64,000 bases of DNA from Pilimelia columellifera (GTDB taxonomy: Bacteria; Actinomycetota; Actinomycetes; Mycobacteriales; Micromonosporaceae). This document shows, one piece after another, positions 24,029 through 33,009 of this stretch (the stretch's first letter is position 1; each line of letters begins with the position of its first letter). The stretch is taken from contig NZ_BAAARY010000006.1 of the NCBI RefSeq assembly GCF_039532605.1, forward strand, positions 105,702 to 169,701, read 5' to 3'. A model generated the notes under the pieces. It saw only the letters and a program-made list of their open reading frames with translations. It was not told the DNA's origin and searched no databases. A program made the translations under genes and the position numbers.

Positions 24029-24177
24029 GGGACACTCCAACCCAATTCGCCCATACTGCCCTGGTTGTGCAAGCATCGTCACCGACAAGCGGTGATGGCG
24101 TCGGCGGGCAGCGTAGCGCCCATGCCTCGGCTGCCAGCCGCTCACCGCCGGTGACGGCGTGTGGCGAAGGGAATCAG

Positions 24178-26268
24178 GTGAGCCTGCGCGGCCGGTTGAC
24201 CACCGCGTTACTGCTGGTGCTGCTCGGGCCGGTCCTGCTCGGGGTGGTGTTCGTCGGGCTGACCGTCGGCGCCGTGGCGAACCAGCGGGTTGCCGAGCGG
24301 CTCGACCGGGCCAGGGCAGCCACCGTGACGTCGGTCGGCGCCATGTGCCGGCAACTGCACGCCGCCGCCGGCGCCGTGGCCGTCGTCGCCGACCCGGCAG
24401 CCCGGATGGCCGCCGCCGAGGAGCTGGTCGACGCCGGACTGACCAGCGCCGTCCGCATCGTCGACGCCGTCGGCGTCACCGTCCTCACCACCCGGCACGC
24501 GCCAGCCCCGCCCTGGGCGCCCTGCGCGGCCGAGATCGAGGCGCCCGCCAGCTACACCGCGTTGTCGGCCCGGGTGGAGCTGCGGGACCAGCGCGGGATC
24601 TCCCTTGGCGCGATCGTCGTCGCCCAGGTCGTCGACCGGGACTTCATCGTCCGGCTCGCCGCGGCCAGCGGCGCCGCCGTCACGCAGATCCGGGCCGACC
24701 CCGCTGGGCGCCTCACCACCGGGCACAGCACGGAGAGCCCTAGGTACCGTCCGGGCGTCCTGGCGGCCGCCCAGCGCGGCGCCGGTGGGGGCGGCGCCCA
24801 CGAGGTGGACGGCCCCGCCGGCCTCCGCTACGTCAGCCACCTCGGGCCCGCGGACGGACAGCCGCTGCGGCTGCTGCTGTCCGTGCCGCAGGAGGAGACG
24901 TCGCTGCTGTACCCGGCGTTGGTCACGCTGGTGCTGGTCACCGGCGCCGGCTCGCTCATCGTCGCCTCCTGGCTGGCCCGCGACACCACCGGCCCGCTCG
25001 CCGCCCTCGCCGCCGCCGCCGACCGGTTCGCCGACGGCGACCTGGCGGCCCGGGTGCCGGTACGCGGCCACGACGAGGTCGGCCGCCTCGCGGCGACGTT
25101 CAACCGGATGACCCGCCAGACCGAGGCATACGTCGAGGCGCTCACCGCCAGCCGTGACCAGCTCCGTGGCCATCTGGAGATCCTCGGCGACACCCTCGCC
25201 AGCACCCACGACCTAGACCGGATCCTGCGCGTCATCCTGGAGGCCGCGATGGCCGCGACCAGCGCCCAGGCCGGAGTGGTGCTTCTGGTTGGCGAGGACG
25301 GGATGCTCGTCGGACGCTGCGCCGAGGGACTCGCCGGCAGGCTGCCGGGCCGTCCGGCCGACGCCGACGTGACCGAGCTGCGGATCCCCGTCGGCGCCGG
25401 TGTCCTCGGCGCGGTGGCCGCGACCGGGGCCTCCCGGCGCGGAGCCGACGGCGACGACCCGATCCTGCTCGCGCCCGACGAGCCACGCTGCCGCAGTTAC
25501 ATGGCGGTCCCGTTCTCCATGCGGGTGGCCGACGACCCCCCGGAGTCGCGGCTGGCAGTCGGCGGGGTGCTCGCCCTCTACGACCGGCTCGGCGCGGCCG
25601 AGTTCGACGACGCTGACATGAGCACCCTGCGCACATTCGCCGGGCAGGCGGCCGTCGCAGTGGACAACGTGCACGCCCACGAGGAGGCCCAGCGGCTGTC
25701 CCTCACCGACCCGCTCACCGGCCTGTGGAACTACCGCTACCTCCAGGAGTCGGCTCGGCGGGAGATCGAACGGGCGATCCGGTTCGACCGGACGCTGACC
25801 TTCCTCGCCCTGGACATCGACCGGTTCAAGAAGATCAATGACACCTACGGGCACGGCGCCGGCGACGAGGTGCTCACCGAGTTCGCCCGACGGCTGCGGC
25901 TGGGACTGCGGGAGGTCGACTCGGTGTTCCGCCGGGGCGGCGAGGAGTTCGTGGTGCTGCTGCCGGAGACCGACACCGACGGCGGGGAAGTGGTGGCCCG
26001 GAGGCTGGGGGCGCTGGTCCGCCAGGCGCCCATGACGGTGCACACCGCCGACGCCTCCGCGCCGGTCCGCATCCCGGTCACCACCTCGATCGGCGTGGCC
26101 GTCTTCCCCAGACACGCCGGGGGCGCCGCCGAGGCGTTGGGGGCCGCCGACCGGGCCCTCTACGACGCGAAGGCCAACGGTCGGGACACGTACCGGATCG
26201 CCGTCGAGCGCCCGGTGGTCGGCGCGTCGAGCGGGCCACGCCCGCCGCGACAGGCCGGTGGCCGTTAA
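24178..26268 (+). CDS. Membrane diguanylate cyclase (dCache-like sensor, HAMP, GAF, GGDEF)
   Basis: A 696-aa c-di-GMP synthase. TM1 at about 8-32, an extracellular sensor to about 240, TM2 at about 245-268, HAMP, a GAF domain (about 340-500) and GGDEF. The active-site signature is GGEEF at 587-591. The inhibitory I-site RxxD is intact (REVD, Arg578 to Asp581) five residues before it, so product inhibition is expected. No EAL domain. Start is GTG 24178 with GAAGGGA upstream; a longer frame continues upstream but has no hydrophobic start. It is divergent from 5-FCL and has no adjacent phosphodiesterase. The sensed ligand is unknown. Confidence 0.92.
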   Translation: MSLRGRLTTALLLVLLGPVLLGVVFVGLTVGAVANQRVAERLDRARAATVTSVGAMCRQLHAAAGAVAVVADPAARMAAAEELVDAGLTSAVRIVDAVGVTVLTTRHAPAPPWAPCAAEIEAPASYTALSARVELRDQRGISLGAIVVAQVVDRDFIVRLAAASGAAVTQIRADPAGRLTTGHSTESPRYRPGVLAAAQRGAGGGGAHEVDGPAGLRYVSHLGPADGQPLRLLLSVPQEETSLLYPALVTLVLVTGAGSLIVASWLARDTTGPLAALAAAADRFADGDLAARVPVRGHDEVGRLAATFNRMTRQTEAYVEALTASRDQLRGHLEILGDTLASTHDLDRILRVILEAAMAATSAQAGVVLLVGEDGMLVGRCAEGLAGRLPGRPADADVTELRIPVGAGVLGAVAATGASRRGADGDDPILLAPDEPRCRSYMAVPFSMRVADDPPESRLAVGGVLALYDRLGAAEFDDADMSTLRTFAGQAAVAVDNVHAHEEAQRLSLTDPLTGLWNYRYLQESARREIERAIRFDRTLTFLALDIDRFKKINDTYGHGAGDEVLTEFARRLRLGLREVDSVFRRGGEEFVVLLPETDTDGGEVVARRLGALVRQAPMTVHTADASAPVRIPVTTSIGVAVFPRHAGGAAEALGAADRALYDAKANGRDTYRIAVERPVVGASSGPRPPRQAGGR

Positions 26269-26271
26269 CCT
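26266..26271 (+). promoter_or_regulatory. -10 box TAACCT of leaderless galU
   Basis: TAACCT 6 nt before the galU ATG, formed from the cyclase stop codon (TAA at 26266-26268). It would let galU-glp-rimJ be transcribed separately from the cyclase. Confidence 0.45.
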
Positions 26272-26277
26272 CGGGGC

Positions 26278-27321
26278 ATGTCGGAGCAGAACCAGCCCAG
26301 CGCGAACAGCCCCAGCACGAGCCGCAGCATGCGTCAGACGAGCCCCCCCGCCAGCGAGTCCGACGCAGGTCAGGCCGGCGGCCGGGCACAGCTGGGACGG
26401 CGTGCCGTCAAGGCCGTCATCCCCGCCGCGGGCATGGCCACCCGGTTCCTTCCCGCGACCAAGGCGGTGCCCAAGGAGCTGCTGCCCGTCGTGGACCGCC
26501 CGGTTCTCCAGTACATCGTCGAGGAGGCCGCGGCTGCCGGCATCGGCGACGTTCTGCTCATCACCGGGCGCGGCAAAACCTCCATGGTGGAGCATTTCGA
26601 CCGGCAGCCCTACCTGGAGCAGCGGCTCGCCGAGAAGGGCGACACCACGCGGCTGGAGGCCGTCCGGCGGATCAGTGACCTCGCTGAGATCTACACCTGT
26701 CGTCAGGGCGAGCCGCTCGGGTTGGGCCACGCCGTCTCCTACGCCGAGTCGCACGTCGGGCAGGACCCGTTCGCGGTGCTCCTCGGCGACGAGTTCGTCG
26801 CCGAGAACGATCCACTGCTGCCGGCGATGCTCGACCTCCAGGCCCGCGCCGGCGGCATCGTCCTCGCGTTCATCGAGGTGGCGCCGGACGAGACGAGCCG
26901 ATACGGCATCGGCTCCGTCGCTGCCGCCGCCGCCGAGCTGGCCGATCCCGACCACGAGGTCGTCCGGGTCACCGGCCTGGTGGAGAAGCCACCCCCGGCC
27001 GAGGCGCCGAGCAACCTGGCCGTGGTGGGCCGGTATGTCCTCCCTACCGGGATTTTCGACGCGATTCGTCGGACGAAACCGGGCAGCGGTGGTGAGATTC
27101 AACTGACCGACGCGATGGCGTTGATGCTGGCCGAAGGCGCGCCGGTGCACGGCATCGTCTACCGCGGCATGCGCTACGACACCGGCCTGCCGCTCGGCTA
27201 CCTACAGGCGGTGGTGCAGTTGGCGTCCCAACGCGCGGACCTGGGACCGGAATTCCGGCAGTGGCTCGCCGAGTTCGTCGCCGGCGCGGGCGCAGCGTCC
27301 GCCGGGAAAGCCACCGGATGA
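26278..27321 (+). CDS. galU: UTP-glucose-1-phosphate uridylyltransferase
   Basis: A 347-aa nucleotidyltransferase making UDP-glucose for cell-wall and storage polysaccharides. The substrate-binding N-terminus of the domain is KAVIPAAGMATRFLPATKAV, then PKELLPVVDRPVLQYIVEEA, and the product end FAVLLGDEFV and GDIQL-like GEIQLTDA are typical. About 42 extra N-terminal Ser/Gln-rich residues are present. Ends in a 4-bp ATGA overlap with the moeA/glp gene, as in other actinobacteria. Identity is secure. Confidence 0.95.
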   Translation: MSEQNQPSANSPSTSRSMRQTSPPASESDAGQAGGRAQLGRRAVKAVIPAAGMATRFLPATKAVPKELLPVVDRPVLQYIVEEAAAAGIGDVLLITGRGKTSMVEHFDRQPYLEQRLAEKGDTTRLEAVRRISDLAEIYTCRQGEPLGLGHAVSYAESHVGQDPFAVLLGDEFVAENDPLLPAMLDLQARAGGIVLAFIEVAPDETSRYGIGSVAAAAAELADPDHEVVRVTGLVEKPPPAEAPSNLAVVGRYVLPTGIFDAIRRTKPGSGGEIQLTDAMALMLAEGAPVHGIVYRGMRYDTGLPLGYLQAVVQLASQRADLGPEFRQWLAEFVAGAGAASAGKATG

Positions 27322-28580
27322 CCTACACGGCCGAGCCCGAGGCGACGCCGGGCGAACTGACGCCCCTGGCCGACTACCTGGGCAGCGTGCTGCGCAGACT
27401 CGGCGCGTTGCCTCCGCTCGACCTCGATCTCACCCAGGCGTACGGCAACGTGCTCGCCGAGGACGTCTACGCCCCGCACGACTACCCGGCGTTCGACCAC
27501 GCCGCCATCGACGGCTACGCCGTCCGCTGGGAGGACCTGTCCTGCGGGGCACGGACCCGGCTCAACGTCGTCGGCGACATCGGCGCCGCCAGCTGGCGGC
27601 CGGTCCGGCTGCACCCCGGCGCCTGCTTCTCCATCGCCGCGGGCGCGGCGCTTCCGGTCGGCGCCGACGTCGTCGTCCCCAGTGACTGGACCGACCGCGG
27701 CATGGCGTCCGTCGAGATCTACCAGAGCCCCAAGCGGGGCTACGGCCTGCGCCGAGCCGGCGACGAGTTCCCCGCCGGCTCGCTGCTCGCCCGGGCTGGC
27801 GGCGACGTCTCCCCGGCGCTTGTCGCGGTGCTCGCGGCCACCGGCATCGGCCATGTCGTGGTCCGCCCAAGCCCGCGCGTGGTCATCATCGCCACCGGCG
27901 ACGAACTCGTCGACGTCGGTCGGGTGAGCCAGCCTGGGCAGGTCGTGGACGTCAGCTCACACGCCCTCACCTCCGCCGCGGTGGAGGCCGGGGCGCTGGC
28001 ATACCGGGTCGGGATCTGCGACGACGACCCCGAGGCGCTGCGTGGCCTGCTCGAAGACCAGGTGCTGCGTTCGGACCTCATCGTCACCACCGGCGGCACC
28101 GGCAACGGGCCGGGGGACATGGTGCGCCGCATCCTCTCCCGGCGCGACGGCGGACGCGGCGCCGTCAACTTCACCGAGGTCGCCGTCTACCCGGGCGCGG
28201 TCCTGGGCTTCGGCACCGTCGGCGCCGAGGAGGTGCCGGTGGTCTGCCTGCCCGGGGACCCCGGAATGGCGATGGTCGGCTTCGAGGTGCTCGTCCGCCC
28301 GGCCATCCAGCTGTTGGCGGGCGCGGAGCCGGTGTTCCGGCCGAGCGTGCGCGGGCACCTGTTGGAGACGGTCTCGTCGCCGTCGGGATTGCGCGAGTTC
28401 CGGCCGGCCCAGGTCGCGGAGCGGCGCGGCGGCGGCTACACCGTCCAGCCGCTGTCGGGTGGCCCGTACACGTTGGCGGGTCTGGCCGAGGCGAACGGCC
28501 TGCTGGTCCTGGGGGAGCGGGTGACGGCGGCGGCGGCCGGCTCGACCGTGGACGTGCTGCTGCTGCACCGCCGTCGCTGA
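27318..28580 (+). CDS. MoeA/gephyrin-like protein (Glp)
   Basis: A 420-aa MoeA-family protein. The molybdopterin-binding domain has TTGGTGNGPGDMVRRIL (about 255-271); the N-terminal part has FDHAAIDGYAV, and the C-terminal beta-barrel begins near 345. Classical MoeA inserts molybdenum into molybdopterin. In corynebacteria the paralogue in the galU-rimJ-glpR context (Glp) instead binds FtsZ and the membrane receptor GlpR in cell division, and a SepX/GlpR gene lies two genes downstream here. I therefore favour Glp over a housekeeping MoeA, on context. ATGA overlap with galU, 1-bp overlap with rimJ. Confidence 0.88.
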   Translation: MTYTAEPEATPGELTPLADYLGSVLRRLGALPPLDLDLTQAYGNVLAEDVYAPHDYPAFDHAAIDGYAVRWEDLSCGARTRLNVVGDIGAASWRPVRLHPGACFSIAAGAALPVGADVVVPSDWTDRGMASVEIYQSPKRGYGLRRAGDEFPAGSLLARAGGDVSPALVAVLAATGIGHVVVRPSPRVVIIATGDELVDVGRVSQPGQVVDVSSHALTSAAVEAGALAYRVGICDDDPEALRGLLEDQVLRSDLIVTTGGTGNGPGDMVRRILSRRDGGRGAVNFTEVAVYPGAVLGFGTVGAEEVPVVCLPGDPGMAMVGFEVLVRPAIQLLAGAEPVFRPSVRGHLLETVSSPSGLREFRPAQVAERRGGGYTVQPLSGGPYTLAGLAEANGLLVLGERVTAAAAGSTVDVLLLHRRR

Positions 28581-29254
28581 TGTTCGGTCCACCCCGGGCG
28601 CCGGGCTGGCCGGCTCTCCTGCGCGACGGCGATGTCCTGCTGCGGCCCTACCGGCGCGCTGACGCCGACGCCTGGGCAGGCGTCCGCCGAGACAGCGAGC
28701 AATGGCTGGCGCCGTGGGAACCCACCCCGCCGGGCCGGTGGTCCACCTACAACTCCACCCGGGCTTTCCACCGCCTGCGCCGCTCGCACAACCGCTCAGC
28801 GGCCACGGGCCGGAGCCTTCCGTTCGCCGTCGTCCTCGCCGACGACGGTGCCGAACGCCTGGTCGGCCAGCTCATCATCAGCAACATCGTGCGACGCGCG
28901 TTCTGCTCGGCGACGGTCGGCTACTGGGTCGACCACCGGGCGGCAGGCGGCGGCATCACCCCGACCGCTCTCGCGCTGGCCGTCGACCACGCCTTCGGGC
29001 CGGGTCGGCTGCACCGGATCGAGGTCAACATCAGGCCCGAGAACGTCGCCAGCCGGCGGGTGGTCGAGAAGCTCCGGTTCCGTGAGGAGGCGTTCCACCC
29101 CCGGTATCTCAACATCGACGGCGACTGGCGGGACCATATCGGATACGCCCTCACCGTCGAGGATGTGGAACCGGACGGCGGCCTGCTCGCTCGCTGGCAC
29201 GCCGTCGTCGCTCAACGTCGACAGAAGTCGGCCGGAGGCGTCGCCGACCAGTGA
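28580..29254 (+). CDS. rimJ: GNAT acetyltransferase, RimJ-like
   Basis: A 224-aa Gcn5-related acetyltransferase of the RimJ/RimL type, which acetylates protein N-termini. Strand and helix features include LRDGDVLLRPYRRADADAW, RLVGQLIISNIVRRAF, VGYWVDHRAAGGGITPTAL (acetyl-CoA loop region) and RIEVNIRPENVASRRVVEKL. Start ATG overlaps the upstream stop (TGATG). Whether it acts on ribosomal protein S5 or another target cannot be told. Confidence 0.88.
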   Translation: MFGPPRAPGWPALLRDGDVLLRPYRRADADAWAGVRRDSEQWLAPWEPTPPGRWSTYNSTRAFHRLRRSHNRSAATGRSLPFAVVLADDGAERLVGQLIISNIVRRAFCSATVGYWVDHRAAGGGITPTALALAVDHAFGPGRLHRIEVNIRPENVASRRVVEKLRFREEAFHPRYLNIDGDWRDHIGYALTVEDVEPDGGLLARWHAVVAQRRQKSAGGVADQ

Positions 29255-29424
29255 TCAGTCCGCGTGGCGTGCCGTCGGAAAACGGCACCGCACGTAGCCT
29301 CAAGGGTTGATGATGATGCGGTTGGCCATCTCATTGGCCGTCCCCATCGCCTGGCGTGCCCGACGCGCCATACACGACCACCTCGACGTTGCTGCGGACG
29401 TCGGATCGGTAGAGAGGGGTGGGG

Positions 29425-30141
29425 GTGCCGACCTCGGTGCTCCTCGCCGTCCTGGCCGCGGCCGGGTTGCTCGCGCTCGCGCCGGCGTTGGTTCGCCGGT
29501 ACGACGCCACCGAGCGCCTGGTCGCGGAGCGGACGTCGTCGACGGCGCGAGTGCTGGACCGCACCCGCCGTCCGCGAACCGTGCCCGGCCGCCGTCCGAT
29601 CAACCCGCCGCGCCACGGGGGGGTTACGCCGACGGCGGTTGATCCCCCGAACGGGGCGGCCCGGCCCTGGTGGCGCCGGTCCGACCGCGCTGGCCGCGCT
29701 CCCGCCGTGTACCGGCGGCGGCGGGTCCTGGCCGCCTTGATCCTTCTCAACCTGGTCGAGCTGGCTGGGGTGGCGCTCATCGGACCGGGGTTCTGGGTCG
29801 GCGTTGTGGTGACCGGCACGCTGCTGTTGATCTACCTCGGTCACCTGCGCAGCCGGGCGTTGCGCGCCCGTCGGGCCAGACGGGCCAGGGTCCGCGAACA
29901 GGCGTGGTTGGCCGCCCGGCAGGCCGAGGTGAGGCAGCGCCAGGCGGCCCGCGCGGCGGCGCGCCGGCAGATGCAGCGGCGGCTGGCCGCTGAGCGGGAG
30001 GCGCTGCGACGCAACGCCCTGGACGCCGACGCCGCGGAGTTGCCGGCGGCGGCCGGCGGGGGCTCGGTCTCCTATCGGCGGCTCAACGGTGTGCGCGGCC
30101 GGGCCTACGAGGCGGGCCGTCCCGGGTCCCGCCCGGCGTGA
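29425..30141 (+). CDS. SepX/GlpR-like divisome membrane protein
   Basis: About 238 aa. One N-terminal membrane helix (about 4-20), a basic/proline linker, two further hydrophobic segments (about 100-120 and 123-143), then a strongly basic helical region rich in RARR and QRQAARAAARRQ, and a Gly/Ala tail ending in VSYRRLNGVRGRAYEAGRPG. Length, layout and position after galU-moeA-rimJ match Rv0996 and the SepX (Streptomyces) and GlpR (Corynebacterium) division proteins. GTG 29425 follows AGGGG by 5 nt; GTG 29419 is the alternative. Function is by family and context. Confidence 0.75.
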   Translation: MPTSVLLAVLAAAGLLALAPALVRRYDATERLVAERTSSTARVLDRTRRPRTVPGRRPINPPRHGGVTPTAVDPPNGAARPWWRRSDRAGRAPAVYRRRRVLAALILLNLVELAGVALIGPGFWVGVVVTGTLLLIYLGHLRSRALRARRARRARVREQAWLAARQAEVRQRQAARAAARRQMQRRLAAEREALRRNALDADAAELPAAAGGGSVSYRRLNGVRGRAYEAGRPGSRPA

Positions 30142-30224
30142 AGGTCGGCGCGGCAAGGCGCCGCGCCGACGCTGGGGACTGGTTCGCGTGCGCGTTCCTT
30201 TACCTGTTAGCCTGGATGCCGCAA

Positions 30225-30298
30225 GGGGCTGTGGCGCAGTCTGGTAGCGCACCTCGTTCGCATCGAGGGGGTCAGGAGTTCGAATCTCCTCAGCTCCA
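30225..30298 (+). tRNA. tRNA-Ala (anticodon CGC)
   Basis: A 74-nt cloverleaf: acceptor GGGGCTG (30225-30231) pairs with CAGCTCC (30291-30297) and discriminator A; the D arm is GCGC/GCGC; the anticodon stem CCTCG/CGAGG encloses TTCGCAT, anticodon CGC; the T arm is AGGAG/CTCCT with TTCGAAT. It decodes GCG. CCA is not encoded directly after the discriminator. It lies 83 bp after sepX and borders a less GC-rich accessory stretch. Confidence 0.93.
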
Positions 30299-30307
30299 CC
30301 CCAGAAG

Positions 30308-30345
30308 AAGGGCCGTTTCCCGTCTCAGGGACGGCCCTTTCTCAA
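30308..30345 (+). terminator. Rho-independent-type terminator after tRNA-Ala
   Basis: AAGGGCCGT (30308-30316) pairs perfectly with ACGGCCCTT (30331-30339), followed by TTCTC. Confidence 0.7.
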
Positions 30346-30606
30346 CCCCGTACAGCAGGGAAGCACAGCAACGAACCGCTACCATCCCAACTGCCCACCT
30401 CGAAGGCAGTTCGCTGCCTGCCGCGCGGTGAGTCTTCCACCGCTGTCTGGAATCACCGCCCCTGACTCTGGTCGTCTCGGGCGCTGACGATCCCTTTTCG
30501 ATTCCCGCGCCGGGCGTGACCTGGCACAGCAAATCCCGTCAGCCGAGGCCGACGCCGCCAACGGCCGCCGTCCGGTCGTCCCGAGTTGAGAGCCCCGCGT
30601 GACGAG
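30346..30606. other. Non-coding stretch after tRNA, no gene seen
   Basis: Lower GC than the flanks and no convincing reading frame. I looked for a repeat of the tRNA 3' end as an attachment site here and further downstream and found none. Confidence 0.5.
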
Positions 30607-31401
30607 TCAGCGATTGAGACACTTCTCCAGCACGCGCACCCATGCGTGAGGCTGTTCCAGGTGCGCGTCATGGCCGGACTCAGGAATAACGATGTGCTGA
30701 ACATCGTGGCGCGACGCCAGCATCCGTTGAACCTCGGCTGCCGCCAGACTGCCATTTTGACCGCAAACCAGCGCAGTGGGCGCCTTCACCCTCTGCCACT
30801 CATCCCATCGCGCCTCTTCCGCTACTGCGGCGATCGCGCCTTGCATGATCTCAGGCTCGAATCGGGGCCACAGTCCATCGGAGTGTTCCTCAAGATCCTG
30901 GGCCCACGACAGCGCAATCGGGGACGACCCGAGGAACTCAAACGCGGCTGACAGATCGGGAAACGGAACCGGCCAGGAAGCGAACCAATCTCCCAATTCC
31001 GCCGGGGAATGCTCGTCGCCCTCACCGCCAACCCCGGCCTCCAATAACACCAGCCCCCGCACCAGCTCCGGATACCATGCCGCTGCCAGCATCGCCGTGT
31101 GCCCACCCATCGACTGGCCGACCAGAAACACCGGCCCCCCACCGGCAAGCTGCTCCACGACGGCTACAACATCATCGACGTAAGCCCGACGCGAGACATC
31201 AGAGGGGCGACGCGTGGAGAACCCATGTCCACGCTGGTCCACCGCCACGACGCGGTAGCCCCGCCGTAGCAAGAACTCAGCCGTAGGCAGCAACTCTCGC
31301 GCGCTTCCGGCGAGGCCGTGAAGCAAGACGACCGACCTGCCTGACCCAGCGCAAAGGCAGGACAGCGAAACTCCATCCCGGTGCACCTCGATCCGCTCCA
31401 C
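30607..31401 (-). CDS. Alpha/beta-hydrolase fold protein
   Basis: A 264-aa hydrolase. The oxyanion segment is VVLLHGLAGSARELL, followed by VVAVDQRGHGFS. The nucleophile elbow is GQSMGG (Ser near 96), an acidic residue follows in LVCGQNG context and the catalytic His is in ESGHDAHLEQP. Probably an esterase, lactonase or similar; substrate unknown. Base composition is visibly less GC-rich than the neighbouring core genes, and codons such as GCA, TCA and ATA are more frequent, in line with acquisition beside the tRNA. GTG 31401 start without clear ribosome-binding site. Confidence 0.83.
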   Translation of the reverse strand: MERIEVHRDGVSLSCLCAGSGRSVVLLHGLAGSARELLPTAEFLLRRGYRVVAVDQRGHGFSTRRPSDVSRRAYVDDVVAVVEQLAGGGPVFLVGQSMGGHTAMLAAAWYPELVRGLVLLEAGVGGEGDEHSPAELGDWFASWPVPFPDLSAAFEFLGSSPIALSWAQDLEEHSDGLWPRFEPEIMQGAIAAVAEEARWDEWQRVKAPTALVCGQNGSLAAAEVQRMLASRHDVQHIVIPESGHDAHLEQPHAWVRVLEKCLNR

Positions 31402-31483
31402 CCAGGCGTTGAACCCGGCCCCGTGGGCATCGTCAATCGCCGTTGTCCGAGTGCTAGGACATGGTCCTCTCGACGGTCGTGGT

Positions 31484-31489
31484 TAGCGT
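31484..31489 (+). promoter_or_regulatory. -10 box TAGCGT of leaderless nucleotidyltransferase gene
   Basis: TAGCGT 6 nt before the GTG at 31496; the same hexamer precedes phzF. Confidence 0.45.
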
Positions 31490-31495
31490 GCCGGG

Positions 31496-32251
31496 GTGTG
31501 GATATCGCCCGCGCTTTCCTTGTCGAGATCGATGCTCGGCAACCCGGAGCGCTCGTCGGACTGGTTCCTGCACGGTTCGCTCTGCTGGGGCGAGTTCTTC
31601 GCCGACAGCGATGTGGACTTCGTCGGCGTGTGGGCCACGGCGCCCGACCATGCTGTCTTGGCCGATGCCCACTACGCGACCAAGATCCAGCAGCCCGATG
31701 TCACCTTCGATGGCTTCCACTGTTCGCCGGGGGACCTGGCCGTCTCCGCCTTGACCCTCGGCCCGCGGCCGGCGTTCTTTCGAGGCGAGTTCGACCCGGA
31801 CGGCGGGGTCGATATCAATCCCGTGACGTGGCACGAACTTTCCGAACGCGCCGTCGTGGTCCGCGGCGAGCTGCCGCCAGTCCACCTCGACTGGGCCGAA
31901 CTTCGCGAGTTCACGCGCAACAACCTCGACACCTACTGGCGGTCACTCATCCCGCAGATTGAGGAAGGCGGTGTGACGGCGGTCGGCGAGCATGAGGCGG
32001 CCGTCGCATGGATCGTGCTCGGTGTCGCGCGCCTGCATCACCTGCTGGCCAAGGACGAGATGACCTCCAAGAGCGGCGCTGGTCGCTATATCGCGGCGGA
32101 ATTGGATGGCTCCTGGCGCCAGCTTGCCCTCGACGCCCTGCGCATCCGCGAACACCCACAGGAGCACACCACTTACGCCAACATGTCCGACCGCGGCCAG
32201 CAAACCTACGACTTCCTCTGCTGGGCGATCGAGGACGGAATGCGCCGTTAG
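31496..32251 (+). CDS. ANT/AadA-like nucleotidyltransferase (DUF4111-type C-terminus)
   Basis: A 251-aa protein. The minimal nucleotidyltransferase motif is HGSLCWGEFFADSDVDFVGV: Gly-Ser, then a paired Asp-x-Asp. The helical C-terminal part (IVLGVARLHHLL, EMTSKSGAGRYIAAEL, WRQLALDALRIREH) resembles the C-terminal domain of aminoglycoside adenylyltransferases such as AadA and Ant(9), including the SK-x-GAGR-like segment. It may modify an aminoglycoside or another small molecule, or be a non-resistance relative; the first domain is divergent. Lies in the accessory pair next to the tRNA, divergent from the hydrolase. Confidence 0.7.
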   Translation: MWISPALSLSRSMLGNPERSSDWFLHGSLCWGEFFADSDVDFVGVWATAPDHAVLADAHYATKIQQPDVTFDGFHCSPGDLAVSALTLGPRPAFFRGEFDPDGGVDINPVTWHELSERAVVVRGELPPVHLDWAELREFTRNNLDTYWRSLIPQIEEGGVTAVGEHEAAVAWIVLGVARLHHLLAKDEMTSKSGAGRYIAAELDGSWRQLALDALRIREHPQEHTTYANMSDRGQQTYDFLCWAIEDGMRR

Positions 32252-32324
32252 CGGTTCCGGCACTCCAACACCAGCGGCCCTGCTGGCGGATCGACATCGG
32301 TTCGCAGCGAGCGGTCAGGTCAGT

Positions 32325-32363
32325 CGGAATGGCCACTTCCCGCGGCTGGAAGTGGCCATTCCG
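32325..32363. terminator. Bidirectional terminator hairpin, 16-bp perfect stem
   Basis: CGGAATGGCCACTTCC, a 7-nt loop, and its exact complement; T-A closes it outside. It sits between the convergent nucleotidyltransferase and peroxiredoxin genes. Confidence 0.75.
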
Positions 32364-32370
32364 ATGGCCC

Positions 32371-33009
32371 TTATCTGTTGGGCTGGGGCGTCACGCGCAG
32401 GTACGGCTTGCGGGTCTCGAAGCCCTTGGGGAACCGCTGCCGCGCTTCGTCGTCCGAGAGGGCGACGGCGACGATGACGTCCTCGCCGTCTTTCCAGTCC
32501 GCCGGGGTAGCCACCGAGTACTGGGCGGTGAGCTGCAGCGAGTCGATGATCCGGAGGATCTCGTCGAAGTTGCGTCCGGTGGATGCCGGGTAGGTCAGGG
32601 TGAGTTTGACCTTGTTGTCCGGACCGACGACGAAGACCGAGCGCACGGTCAGGGTGTCGTTGGCGTTCGGGTGGATCATGTCGTAGAGATCGGCGACCTG
32701 GCGGTCCGGATCGGCGATGAGCGGGAAGTTGAGCGCGTGACCGGTGACGTCGGCGATGTCGCCGACCCAGGCGCGGTGGTCTTCCAGCGGATCGACCGAG
32801 ACACCGATCACTTTGACGTTGCGCTTGTCGAACTCGGGCTTGAGCGCGGCGACCCGGCCCAGCTCGGTGGTGCACACCGGAGTGAAGTCCTTCGGGTGGG
32901 AGAACAGCACCGCCCAGCTGTCGCCCTTCCACTCGTGAAAGCTGATCGTGCCGTCGGTGGTGGGGGCGGTGAAGTCCGGAGCTTCGTCGCCCAGTCGCAG
33001 GGTGGCCAT
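32371..33009 (-). CDS. 1-Cys peroxiredoxin (Prx6 type)
   Basis: A 212-aa AhpC/TSA-family peroxidase. The peroxidatic site is PVCTTE with Cys46, the only cysteine in the protein, so it is a true 1-Cys enzyme needing an external thiol for recycling. The extended C-terminal domain (ATPADWKDGEDVIV, FPKGFETRKPYLRVT) is characteristic of Prx6. AAAGGAA lies upstream of the ATG. It reduces peroxides and probably lipid hydroperoxides in the cytosol. Reductant partner not visible; thioredoxin at 13709 is one candidate. Confidence 0.93.
   Translation of the reverse strand: MATLRLGDEAPDFTAPTTDGTISFHEWKGDSWAVLFSHPKDFTPVCTTELGRVAALKPEFDKRNVKVIGVSVDPLEDHRAWVGDIADVTGHALNFPLIADPDRQVADLYDMIHPNANDTLTVRSVFVVGPDNKVKLTLTYPASTGRNFDEILRIIDSLQLTAQYSVATPADWKDGEDVIVAVALSDDEARQRFPKGFETRKPYLRVTPQPNR

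Noticed and set aside
30299..32370. Attachment-site duplication of tRNA-Ala
   Set aside because: I searched by eye for a copy of the tRNA 3' end downstream and found none in the window, and there is no integrase.
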